Shown piece after piece: positions 1 to 6,366 of a stretch of 7,587 bases of DNA; the stretch's first letter is position 1, and each line of letters starts with the position of its first letter. The translations under genes and the position numbers were made by a program. The stretch spans positions 1 to 7,587 of the forward strand of contig CAMLKS010000110.1 of NCBI GenBank assembly GCA_946480675.1, written 5' to 3'. Under the pieces are notes generated by a model. It ran no database searches. It was not told the DNA's origin and was given only the letters and a program-made list of their open reading frames with translations. The DNA comes from an uncultured Bacteroidota bacterium. Lineage in GTDB: Bacteria; Bacteroidota; Bacteroidia; Chitinophagales; Chitinophagaceae.

Positions 1-1
1 A

Positions 2-730
2 CCTGTGTTGCTGCTAAGTAAAGGTGGGTTGTATAAAACAATAAATTTTAAGCATCCCAAATACGTTGGCGATCCCATCAATGCAGTAAAAATCTTCAAC
101 GAAAAAGAAGCAGATGAATTGCTATTGCTTGACTATACAGCTACGGTAGATAAACGGGAGCCCGATTATGTGAAGATAGCAGAGATAGCAGGCGAAGCAT
201 TTATGCCAATGGCCTATGGCGGTGGCATCAAAAATTGGGATATGGCCAAACGCATATTTGATTGTGGCTATGAAAAGGTGGTGTTGAATTCTATATTGTT
301 CGATGAGCCTAAGCTGGCCGCTACGATAGGTGGTGTATATGGAAATCAGGCTGTGGTAGGTAATATGGATGTGAAGAAAAATCTTTTTGGCAAGTATAAA
401 GTCTATTCACATTCCGGTACTAAAAGTACCGGCCATTCACCTGCAGAATGGGCAAAGATATTAGAAGATAATGGTGTAGGTGAAATAATGATAAACAACA
501 TCGACAAAGATGGCACCTGGGATGGCTACACTACAGATTTGATACATGATGTGGCAGCTAAAGTTTCGGTGCCGGTGATAGCGTGCGGTGGTGCGGGCAA
601 GTTTGAAGACCTTGAAACAGCCGTAAAGGCAGGCGCTTCGGCGGTAGCAGCAGGTAGCATGTTCGTGTTTCAGAAGAAGGGAATGGGAGTATTGATAAGT
701 TTTCCAACAGGTAAAAATATAACAAGATAA
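2..730 (+). CDS. hisF2: AglZ/HisF2 (WbuZ)-type acetamidino sugar modification protein, 5' partial
   Basis: A HisF-like (beta/alpha)8 barrel of the branch used in sugar amidation rather than histidine synthesis. In P. aeruginosa O5 the HisH/HisF pair is thought to supply ammonia to WbpG, which converts an acetamido group to acetamidino; AglXYZ of Methanococcus maripaludis is a parallel case. Counting from the GTG at 5, visible HisF landmarks are GDP (22-24), YGGGIK (71-76), the retained catalytic Asp in NMDVKKN (D122), NNIDKDGTWDG (164-174), CGGAGKFED (194-202) and AAGSMFVF (215-222). Family members begin about ten residues further upstream, with roughly LRPRxIPxLLL; here a Pro codon precedes the GTG, so the GTG is an internal Val and the true start lies outside the window. 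The Asp matching HisF D11 is replaced by Leu, which argues against IGP synthase activity. The next gene starts 2 bp after the stop. Family assignment is firm; the exact sugar is inferred from neighbours. Confidence 0.92.
   Translation, partial: PVLLLSKGGLYKTINFKHPKYVGDPINAVKIFNEKEADELLLLDYTATVDKREPDYVKIAEIAGEAFMPMAYGGGIKNWDMAKRIFDCGYEKVVLNSILFDEPKLAATIGGVYGNQAVVGNMDVKKNLFGKYKVYSHSGTKSTGHSPAEWAKILEDNGVGEIMINNIDKDGTWDGYTTDLIHDVAAKVSVPVIACGGAGKFEDLETAVKAGASAVAAGSMFVFQKKGMGVLISFPTGKNITR
414..432. repeat. Perfect 8-bp inverted repeat with 3-nt loop inside hisF2
   Basis: CCGGTACT and AGTACCGG are exact reverse complements separated by AAA. The hairpin lies in codons for the SGTKSTG segment, which matches a conserved HisF loop (SGKKNTG in Thermotoga HisF). 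The protein constraint alone could produce it, and no T-run follows, so it is not a terminator. A role in mRNA structure is possible but unsupported. Confidence 0.4.
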
Positions 731-732
731 AA

Positions 733-1755
733 ATGACCAAGAGTACAGTTCGTTTTGCGATAGTGGGTTGCGGACGTATAGCACAACGCCACGCCGAACA
801 CATTAATAACCAGGGAACATTAATGGCTGTTTGTGATGTAGTGAAGCAACGTGCAGATGATATGGCGGCCAAGTATGGCGCACGCGCATATTATGATATT
901 AAAGACCTGTTGGCGAATGAAAAGGATATAGACGTCGTGTCTATTTGCTCACCTAATGGTTTGCACTCAACACATTCTATACAGGCATTAAAGGCGGGCT
1001 TCAATGTGCTATGCGAAAAGCCGATGGCTACCACTGTGCACGACTGTGGTGAAATGATAAAAGTAGCAGAGCAGGCAAATAAGCGCCTGTTTGCTATTAA
1101 GCAAAACAGGTTTAATCCGCCTGTCGCTGCTGTGAAGAAGGCAATTGACGAAGGCCGCCTGGGAAAGATATACAGCGTACAGCTTAGTTGTTTTTGGAAC
1201 CGCAATCCTGATTACTATGCTAATTCGTGGAAGGGTACTAAGGATATGGATGGCGGCACATTGTACACACAGTTCTCTCATTTTATAGACTTGCTGTATT
1301 GGTTGGTGGGCGACATCAGAAATGTATCTACCTATATGGCTAACTATTCTCACAAGGATATCATCGAGTTTGAAGATACCGGTGTGGCAATTGTTGAGTT
1401 CTATAACGGCGCTATCGGCACTGTTAACTATACGGTTAATAGCTATGAAAAAAACATGGAGGGCTCACTTACCATATTTGCTGAGAAAGGCACGGTGAAA
1501 ATAGGTGGCCAGTACCTGAACGAGTTGGAATATCAGAATATTAAGGACTATCGTATAGACAACTTGCCTGAAGGTAACAAGGCGAATAATTACGGTTCAT
1601 ACCAAGGCTCTATGTCTAACCACGATAATGTGTATGAAAACCTTATCGATGTGCTTACCAATAATGCCAGTATTTCTACCAGCGCATTTGAAGGTTTGAA
1701 GACCGTAGAGATAATAGACAAAATGTACTCAGCCGCCAAACATATTCCCGCATGA
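733..1755 (+). CDS. wbpB: WbpB/WlbA-like UDP-GlcNAcA 3-dehydrogenase (Gfo/Idh/MocA family)
   Basis: A 340-residue NAD(P)-dependent oxidoreductase, predicted to oxidise C3 of UDP-N-acetylglucosaminuronic acid to the 3-keto sugar that WbpE then aminates; in characterised WlbA/WbpB enzymes NADH is recycled with 2-oxoglutarate. The N-terminal Rossmann fold shows GCGRIAQRH (12-20) and CDV (34-36). SICSPNGLH (70-78) and CEKPMAT (94-100) carry the family's EKP lysine (K96). The C-terminal alpha/beta domain has NSWKG (164-168), like the SWKG of WlbA, and DGGTLYTQFSHFIDLL (173-188) with the expected catalytic His183. The position four before that His, Asp in many Gfo/Idh members, is Thr179. The ATG start follows the previous stop by 2 bp in an A-rich context and places the Rossmann strand correctly. 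The stop overlaps the next start. The family is certain; the substrate rests mainly on the neighbouring wbpD- and wbpE-like genes. Confidence 0.85.
   Translation: MTKSTVRFAIVGCGRIAQRHAEHINNQGTLMAVCDVVKQRADDMAAKYGARAYYDIKDLLANEKDIDVVSICSPNGLHSTHSIQALKAGFNVLCEKPMATTVHDCGEMIKVAEQANKRLFAIKQNRFNPPVAAVKKAIDEGRLGKIYSVQLSCFWNRNPDYYANSWKGTKDMDGGTLYTQFSHFIDLLYWLVGDIRNVSTYMANYSHKDIIEFEDTGVAIVEFYNGAIGTVNYTVNSYEKNMEGSLTIFAEKGTVKIGGQYLNELEYQNIKDYRIDNLPEGNKANNYGSYQGSMSNHDNVYENLIDVLTNNASISTSAFEGLKTVEIIDKMYSAAKHIPA
1752..1755 (+). other. ATGA start/stop overlap (wbpB to wbpD)
   Basis: The TGA stop of the dehydrogenase overlaps the ATG of the acetyltransferase by 4 bp. This is the classic arrangement for translational coupling and supports co-expression of two consecutive pathway enzymes in fixed proportion. 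Confidence 0.85.
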
Positions 1756-2216
1756 GCCAGCCAACACTATACCAGTCTAAAATAGTCAACGTAACCTTTG
1801 GGAAAGGCGTCAAGGTAGTAGAGCCGGTAAACATATACAGCTGTAGCATCGGTGATAATTGCTTCGTAGGGCCATTTGTGGAGATACAAAAATCGGTGAC
1901 GATAGGCAAGCGTACTAAAGTACAATCGCACACATTCATCTGCGAATTGGTAACTATTGGCGACAATTGCTTCATAGGCCATGGTGTTATGTTTATCAAC
2001 GACTTGTTTGAGAAAGGTGGCCCTGCTGGTGGTGATAAGAATTTCTGGAAAGAAACGCATATTGGCAATCATGTATCAATAGGCTCTAATGCTACGATAT
2101 TACCAGTATCCATTTGTGATAACGTGGTGGTAGGTGCAGGTGCAGTTGTTACAAAGAATATTACACAACCCGGTGTGTATGCCGGCAACCCCGCAAGAAA
2201 ACTCAAAGACCTTTAA
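1752..2216 (+). CDS. wbpD: WbpD/WlbB-like UDP-3-amino-sugar N-acetyltransferase
   Basis: A 154-residue acetyl-CoA-dependent transferase with a left-handed parallel beta-helix, predicted to acetylate the 3-amino group made by WbpE, giving UDP-2,3-diacetamido-2,3-dideoxy-glucuronic acid. Hexapeptide repeats run through the protein: SIGDNCFVGPFVEI (32-45), TIGKRTKVQSHTFI (50-63), TIGDNCFIGHGVMF (68-81), HIGNHVSIGSNATI (103-116) and SICDNVVVGAGAVV (120-133), ending with the common AGNPARKL (144-151). GHGVMFIND (76-84) matches the active-site segment of WlbB/QdtC-type enzymes, including H77 and N83. The loop after it (FEKGGPAGGDKNFWK, 86-100) differs from the YPRA-type loop of several characterised relatives. 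Length and start agree with the family. It sits between the dehydrogenase and aminotransferase genes, the expected pathway company. The acyl donor and exact amino sugar are inferred. Confidence 0.87.
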   Translation: MSQPTLYQSKIVNVTFGKGVKVVEPVNIYSCSIGDNCFVGPFVEIQKSVTIGKRTKVQSHTFICELVTIGDNCFIGHGVMFINDLFEKGGPAGGDKNFWKETHIGNHVSIGSNATILPVSICDNVVVGAGAVVTKNITQPGVYAGNPARKLKDL

Positions 2217-2220
2217 TAAA

Positions 2221-3327
2221 ATGAATATCCCTTTTGTAGATCTTAAGGTGCAGTATTATAGCATCAGGAAAGACATTGATACGGCTATAGAAAACGTAAT
2301 TTCAGAAACAGCCTTCATTGGCGGCAAATATGTAAAAGACTTTGAAGCTGCATTTGCTGAGTTATATGGTGTAAAACATGTAATAGCCTGTGCCAATGGT
2401 ACAGATTCACTATACATCATTATGAAGATGCTGGGCATTGGCGAAGGTGATGAAGTGATAACGGTTGCCAATAGCTGGATATCCAGTTCGGAAACCATTT
2501 CACAAACAGGCGCCAAACCTGTGTTTATAGATATTCATCCCGACTACTATAGCATGGATGAAAAGAAGCTGGAAGCTGCTATAACGCCCCGTACCAAAGC
2601 TATCATATTGGTGCACCTGCAAGGGCAGATGGCAGATGTAGAAACGATAGAGCGCATCTGCAAAGAGAAAAATATACACCTGATAGAAGATTGTGCACAG
2701 TCGCACTTTTCTGAATACAAAGGTGTGCGCGCTGGCCTTCGAGGTATAGCAGGTAGTTTTAGTTTTTATCCCGGTAAAAACCTGGGTGCTTATGGCGATG
2801 CCGGATGCATCATCACCAATGATGATGAGCTGGCTTTAAAAATGAGGCGCTATGCATCGCATGGTGCGCTGAAAAAGCACCAGCATGAGGTAGAAGGTAT
2901 CAACAGCCGCCTTGATGGCTTGCAGGCTGCAATTCTTTCTGCTAAGCTGCCGTATATATTGAAGTGGACAGAGCAGCGAATAGCAAATGCTAAGCTGTAT
3001 GATAAATATCTTTCGGGCATCAGTGAAATTGTAATACCACAAGTAAGGCCCGATTCTGTACACACATACCATCTGTATGTTATTCGCGCACAGCGCAGAG
3101 ATGAACTGGCACAGCACCTGAAAGAAAACGGCATTGAAACTGCCGTGCATTATCCTACCATACTACCAGGCCTCAAAGCTTATGAATACCTTGGTGCCAC
3201 ACCGGGTCAATTCCCGGTAGCACACCAATATCAATCTCAAATATTATCGCTGCCTATGTATCCGGAACTGACGGAAGAAGGCATCAAATATATTGCCGAT
3301 ACCATAGCTGCTTTTTACAAAGCATAA
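2221..3327 (+). CDS. wbpE: WbpE/WlbC-like DegT/DnrJ/EryC1 PLP aminotransferase
   Basis: A 368-residue fold-type I aminotransferase predicted to transfer an amino group from glutamate to UDP-2-acetamido-2-deoxy-ribo-hexuluronate, giving the 3-amino sugar that WbpD acetylates. The N-terminus MNIPFVDLKVQY is typical of the family. ANGTDSL (58-64) is the cofactor phosphate loop, WISSSE (86-91) follows, and IEDCAQSH (155-162) has the Asp that pairs with the pyridine nitrogen. SFYPGKNLGAYGDAG (181-195) has the Schiff-base lysine K186. The C-terminal domain includes NSRLDGLQAAIL (228-239) and HTYHLYVI (281-288). An in-frame ATG at 2134 would add 29 residues without family resemblance and overlap wbpD by 83 bp. 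I therefore place the start at the ATG at 2221, 4 bp after the wbpD stop in a TAATAAA context. WbpE is the best name given its neighbours, but sequence alone does not exclude another 3-keto-sugar aminotransferase. Confidence 0.9.
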   Translation: MNIPFVDLKVQYYSIRKDIDTAIENVISETAFIGGKYVKDFEAAFAELYGVKHVIACANGTDSLYIIMKMLGIGEGDEVITVANSWISSSETISQTGAKPVFIDIHPDYYSMDEKKLEAAITPRTKAIILVHLQGQMADVETIERICKEKNIHLIEDCAQSHFSEYKGVRAGLRGIAGSFSFYPGKNLGAYGDAGCIITNDDELALKMRRYASHGALKKHQHEVEGINSRLDGLQAAILSAKLPYILKWTEQRIANAKLYDKYLSGISEIVIPQVRPDSVHTYHLYVIRAQRRDELAQHLKENGIETAVHYPTILPGLKAYEYLGATPGQFPVAHQYQSQILSLPMYPELTEEGIKYIADTIAAFYKA

Positions 3328-3333
3328 GTTTTT

Positions 3334-4461
3334 GTGCAGTTAAAGAATAAGGTAATATATATACTGTCGCAGCAGCCCTGGGGCGCGATGTTTATTTCAA
3401 AGCATCACTATGCTGTAGAACTGGCGCGTTTGGGAAACAAGGTGTTTTACATCAATGGACCCGACCAGGAAGGCATATTGAAGCCCGGACGGGTGGCTAT
3501 CACGCCCACAGGGATAGATGGGTTAGCATGTGTAACGCACAGGCTTCCTTTCCCTTATTTCTTTAAGTTCAAAGCGCGTGCTGTATATGATTATTTGCTG
3601 CGTTTTCATATCCGTAACATCATTAAGAAAGCAGGCGCACCTGATGTGGTATGGTCGTTCGATTTGTCGGATACCATGCCATTAAGAATGTTCCCTGCAT
3701 CGGCAAAGAAGATATACATGCCGGTTGATGAGCTGAACGAAACAACTGCGTTGAAAGCAGCACAAACAGCAGATATCATATATTCCGTTACTTACGAGAT
3801 ATTGGATAAGTTCAAATCGTATGCAGTCCCCAAAGTTTTTCTGAACCATGGTGTTGCTTCTCATTTTCTGAATAATGAGTTGTCGGCTATAAGTAATGAC
3901 CCTATACAAGTTGGCCTTTCCGGAAACTTTTTACGTCCGGATATTGATAGGACAACTTTGCTAAACATTATTAAACAACACCCCAAAGTGGTTTTCAACT
4001 TTTGGGGCAGTATCGATCATGCCAATTCTAATCTCGTGCCATATGAAGATGAAGCGGCCACCAACTTCATAAATACCCTCAGGCAGTTGGCGAATGTGAA
4101 ACTACATGGGCAGGTGGCACCGGTAAAGCTGGCGGAAGAAATGAAGCAAATGGATGGCTTCCTGATATGTTACGATATACAAAAAGACCAAAGTGGGGGC
4201 ACTAATTATCATAAAATACTGGAGTATCTCGCAACCGGGAAAGTAGTGGTGTCAAATAATGTTACTACCTACGCTCATTATCCCGGCATGATAGAAATGA
4301 CAAGTGACAGGAATAACAATAATGAACTGCCTGGTTTGTTTTCAAAGGTTATAAACAATATTGGCAGCTACAATACTTTGCCAAAGCAACAAGAACGCGT
4401 ATCATTTGCCGAAGGCTTTACTTATCGTAACCAATTAAAAAGAATCGAGGCGGACTTGTAA
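3334..4461 (+). CDS. GT-B glycosyltransferase (GT4-like), first of three
   Basis: A 375-residue predicted cytoplasmic or membrane-associated glycosyltransferase with two Rossmann-like domains. The N-terminal domain opens with VIYILSQQPWG (7-17) and SKHHYAVELARLGNKVFYIN (22-41), the 'own cell-surface glycan' style in which a His-containing helix follows the first strand. The interdomain segment is FLNHGVASHF (169-178), and the donor-binding domain starts with VGLSGNF (193-199). The nucleotide-sugar region is GGTNYHKILEYLATGKVVVS (288-307), with K294 and E297 in the usual place of the GT4 KxxE-type motif. No signal peptide or clear membrane span is seen. The start is GTG at 3334, 6 bp after the wbpE stop and in the same frame; the next ATG (3388) would remove the first beta strand, so GTG is preferred. 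Position directly after the sugar genes makes it a candidate for transferring the modified uronic acid, but donor and acceptor cannot be read from sequence. Confidence 0.85.
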   Translation: MQLKNKVIYILSQQPWGAMFISKHHYAVELARLGNKVFYINGPDQEGILKPGRVAITPTGIDGLACVTHRLPFPYFFKFKARAVYDYLLRFHIRNIIKKAGAPDVVWSFDLSDTMPLRMFPASAKKIYMPVDELNETTALKAAQTADIIYSVTYEILDKFKSYAVPKVFLNHGVASHFLNNELSAISNDPIQVGLSGNFLRPDIDRTTLLNIIKQHPKVVFNFWGSIDHANSNLVPYEDEAATNFINTLRQLANVKLHGQVAPVKLAEEMKQMDGFLICYDIQKDQSGGTNYHKILEYLATGKVVVSNNVTTYAHYPGMIEMTSDRNNNNELPGLFSKVINNIGSYNTLPKQQERVSFAEGFTYRNQLKRIEADL

Positions 4462-4462
4462 A

Positions 4463-5701
4463 ATGCTAAAAGGTGCACGTGTACTTATTGTTACCAGTGT
4501 CAATCTGTCTGCTAACCCACGCAGCCTGAAAGAAGTCCGCTCATTAGTAGCCGCAGGCGCTGATGTTACGGTTATCAAATTCACATTTGATAACTGGAGT
4601 AATGAAAACGAGCAACGCATTGAAGAAGAACTGAAAAGTGTGAAATGGATTAGAATAAGTGCTACACGTCGTCCTTACTTGCCTTGGCTGGCATCTACAT
4701 TGGCCGGTGCTGTATCAGCATACATGCTAAAGGTTTTCAAATCAAGTAACAGACTGAAAGCATATAGCCTTGATAAAAGAAGTTACCTGTTGCATAAGAC
4801 ATTGAACGGCTTAAAGCCGGAATATGATATTATCATCGCTCACAATCCCGGTACTTTCTGGGCAGTCAGTAATTATGCAACAGCTAACAACATACCTTTT
4901 GCTGTAGACATAGAAGACTATCATGCAGGTGAGCAAGGTCATGAGGTGAATGAAACATTACGTGGCCTTATGAATAGTGTGCTCAGTAAAGCAGTTTATA
5001 TCTCTGCTGCATCGCCACTCATCCTGCAACATATCATAGATGATATAGGTGTTGATAAACCTGCTTTTGTATTGAATAATGTTTTCCAACTGAGCATGCA
5101 GCCGGCATTCAAAGATTTGGGTACAGTAGAACCATTGAAGCTCATATGGTTTTCCCAGTATGTGGGGCTTAACAGGGGTGTGCAGGATATTATCCAGGCA
5201 TTGAATCTTATTGACAGCTTCCCCGTGCATCTGACCTTGATGGGAAACTGCGACGAGCAAACGGCATCAGCACTTAAAAGCCTGTTAAGTAATTCTAAGC
5301 ACACGTTGCATTTCAAAAAGCCGTGCAGCGAAGCGGAATTACTTGAAACAGTGTCTGAGCATCATATAGGATTGGCATTAGAGCCGGCTTTTTCTATTAA
5401 TAATGATTTGGCTTTGTCTAACAAAATACTGACTTACCTGTTGGCTGGGAATGCAATCATCGTTTCAGATACAAAAGCTCAGAAATTATTTATAAATACG
5501 TATCCTCAGGTTGGTAAGGTATATAAAAAGGGCGCGCATGAAGAGTTGGCAACCGTACTATCCCGGTTGTTTAATGATGAGGATCATCTGTATCAGCTAA
5601 GGCGCGCCGCTTATCAGTTGGCGAAAGCAGAGCTTAACTGGGAAAAGGAACAGGATATTTTTCTAAAACACGTAGCAGCAAATATTCATAATGCAGCATA
5701 G
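4463..5701 (+). CDS. GT-B glycosyltransferase (GT4-like), second of three
   Basis: A 412-residue glycosyltransferase that appears only distantly similar to its upstream neighbour. The N-terminal domain has VLIVTSVNLSANPRSLKEV (7-25), with the NPR element common in this type, a hydrophobic stretch at about 72-92 that could lie against the membrane, and IIIAHNPG (123-130). DIEDYHAGE (149-157) is near the probable acceptor side. NNVFQ (205-209) marks the interdomain link, and the C-terminal domain begins IWFSQYVGLNRGVQDII (228-244). The donor-site region includes GLALEP (303-308) and LSNKILTYLLAGNAIIVSDT (318-337), with K321 in the motif position. The ATG lies 1 bp after the previous stop within GTAAAATG, and its C-terminus overlaps the next gene by 11 bp. 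It presumably adds one residue of the repeat unit; the sugar and linkage are unknown. Confidence 0.85.
   Translation: MLKGARVLIVTSVNLSANPRSLKEVRSLVAAGADVTVIKFTFDNWSNENEQRIEEELKSVKWIRISATRRPYLPWLASTLAGAVSAYMLKVFKSSNRLKAYSLDKRSYLLHKTLNGLKPEYDIIIAHNPGTFWAVSNYATANNIPFAVDIEDYHAGEQGHEVNETLRGLMNSVLSKAVYISAASPLILQHIIDDIGVDKPAFVLNNVFQLSMQPAFKDLGTVEPLKLIWFSQYVGLNRGVQDIIQALNLIDSFPVHLTLMGNCDEQTASALKSLLSNSKHTLHFKKPCSEAELLETVSEHHIGLALEPAFSINNDLALSNKILTYLLAGNAIIVSDTKAQKLFINTYPQVGKVYKKGAHEELATVLSRLFNDEDHLYQLRRAAYQLAKAELNWEKEQDIFLKHVAANIHNAA
5691..5701 (+). other. 11-bp gene overlap, glycosyltransferase 2 to methyltransferase
   Basis: The methyltransferase ATG lies 11 bp upstream of the end of the glycosyltransferase TAG, in a different frame. 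No Shine-Dalgarno-like sequence is obvious upstream, so translation of the methyltransferase probably depends on re-initiation or coupling to the gene before it. The start is supported because the next in-frame ATG would remove the SAM-binding motif. Confidence 0.75.
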
Positions 5702-6362
5702 CGATATCAAGGTATATAATAACTCGGGGAATACGGATGTATTAAGCCTTGTTAATGGTGATCATCTGCATGTACTTGATGTGGGGTGTGGGGCAGGGTC
5801 TATTGCACGTCGTCTGGTAGAGAAGGGTCATAGTGCAGATGGTGTAACTATTTCGGCCAAAGAACTGGAAGAGGCGAAGAAAGTATTACGCAATGGTTAT
5901 TTATACAATCTGGAAAATGGATTGCCGCGGGAAATACCGGATAACAGCTACGATGTAGTTATATGCTCGCATGTGCTGGAACATATTGCTTACCCTGATA
6001 AACTCATTGCAGATATAAAAAGGGTACTCAAGAAGGACGGCCATTTGATAGTAGCCCTGCCTAATGTATTCTACTATAAGTACAGGTGGCAATTAATGAA
6101 GGGTAGTTTTAAAACAGCAGATGCAGGTATCTGGGACTATACCCACCTACGTTGGTATTCTTTCAAAACAGCTGCCGACTTTTTTAAAGCGAATAATTTT
6201 GAGCTTACAGTAGCTACTGTTACGGGAGATCTTCCATTTACCAGTGTGTTAAAGCATGTATTGCCGGCTACCATGCGTAAAGGCTTATATAAAGGGTTGA
6301 CAAGTATTTCTAAAGGATTTTTCGGTTATCAGCTTTTATACAAACTGAAGAATATTAAATAA
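5691..6362 (+). CDS. Class I SAM-dependent methyltransferase (Methyltransf_11/23 type)
   Basis: A 223-residue Rossmann-fold methyltransferase. Motif I is HVLDVGCGAGSIARRL (27-42), followed by a helix and the end of strand 2 at about 49-54. The motif IV/V region is YDVVICSHVLEHIAYPDKLI (87-106), then IKRVLKKDGHLIVALPN (109-125), typical of small-molecule and lipid-linked O- or N-methyltransferases such as UbiG-like and polysaccharide-locus enzymes. DYTHLRWYS (149-157) resembles the D-x-x-H-xR-x(Y/F)-S segment often found in surface-glycan methyltransferases. The C-terminal 40 residues are rich in Lys and aromatic residues and might contact the membrane or a lipid-linked acceptor; that is inference. 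Position between two glycosyltransferases suggests methylation of a sugar in the same glycan. Which atom and which sugar is unknown. Confidence 0.86.
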   Translation: MQHSDIKVYNNSGNTDVLSLVNGDHLHVLDVGCGAGSIARRLVEKGHSADGVTISAKELEEAKKVLRNGYLYNLENGLPREIPDNSYDVVICSHVLEHIAYPDKLIADIKRVLKKDGHLIVALPNVFYYKYRWQLMKGSFKTADAGIWDYTHLRWYSFKTAADFFKANNFELTVATVTGDLPFTSVLKHVLPATMRKGLYKGLTSISKGFFGYQLLYKLKNIK

Positions 6363-6366
6363 TAGC

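Noticed and set aside
2..730. Reading the first gene as histidine-biosynthesis hisF
   Set aside because: The D11 equivalent is Leu, the N-terminus is of the LLLxxGGL type, and neighbours are nucleotide-sugar genes rather than his genes.
461..784. Minus-strand open frame of 107 codons across the hisF2/wbpB junction
   Set aside because: Antisense shadow of two well-supported genes; its Cys/Tyr-rich translation matches no family I know.
1009..1353. Minus-strand open frame of 114 codons opposite wbpB
   Set aside because: Fully antisense to a conserved enzyme; no recognisable domain or start context.
1676..2068. Minus-strand open frame of 130 codons opposite the end of wbpB and wbpD
   Set aside because: Antisense to the repeated hexapeptide codons, which tend to leave long open reverse frames; no domain seen.
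3320..3340. Possible promoter between wbpE and the first glycosyltransferase
   Set aside because: Only 6 bp separate the genes; a Bacteroidota -33/-7 promoter would have to lie inside wbpE and I see no convincing TTTG ... TAnnTTTG pair.
3981..4007. Inverted repeat CCCCAAA ... TTTGGGG with a 13-nt loop, possible terminator
   Set aside because: It lies in the middle of a glycosyltransferase reading frame, has an A/T-rich inner stem and is not followed by a T-run.
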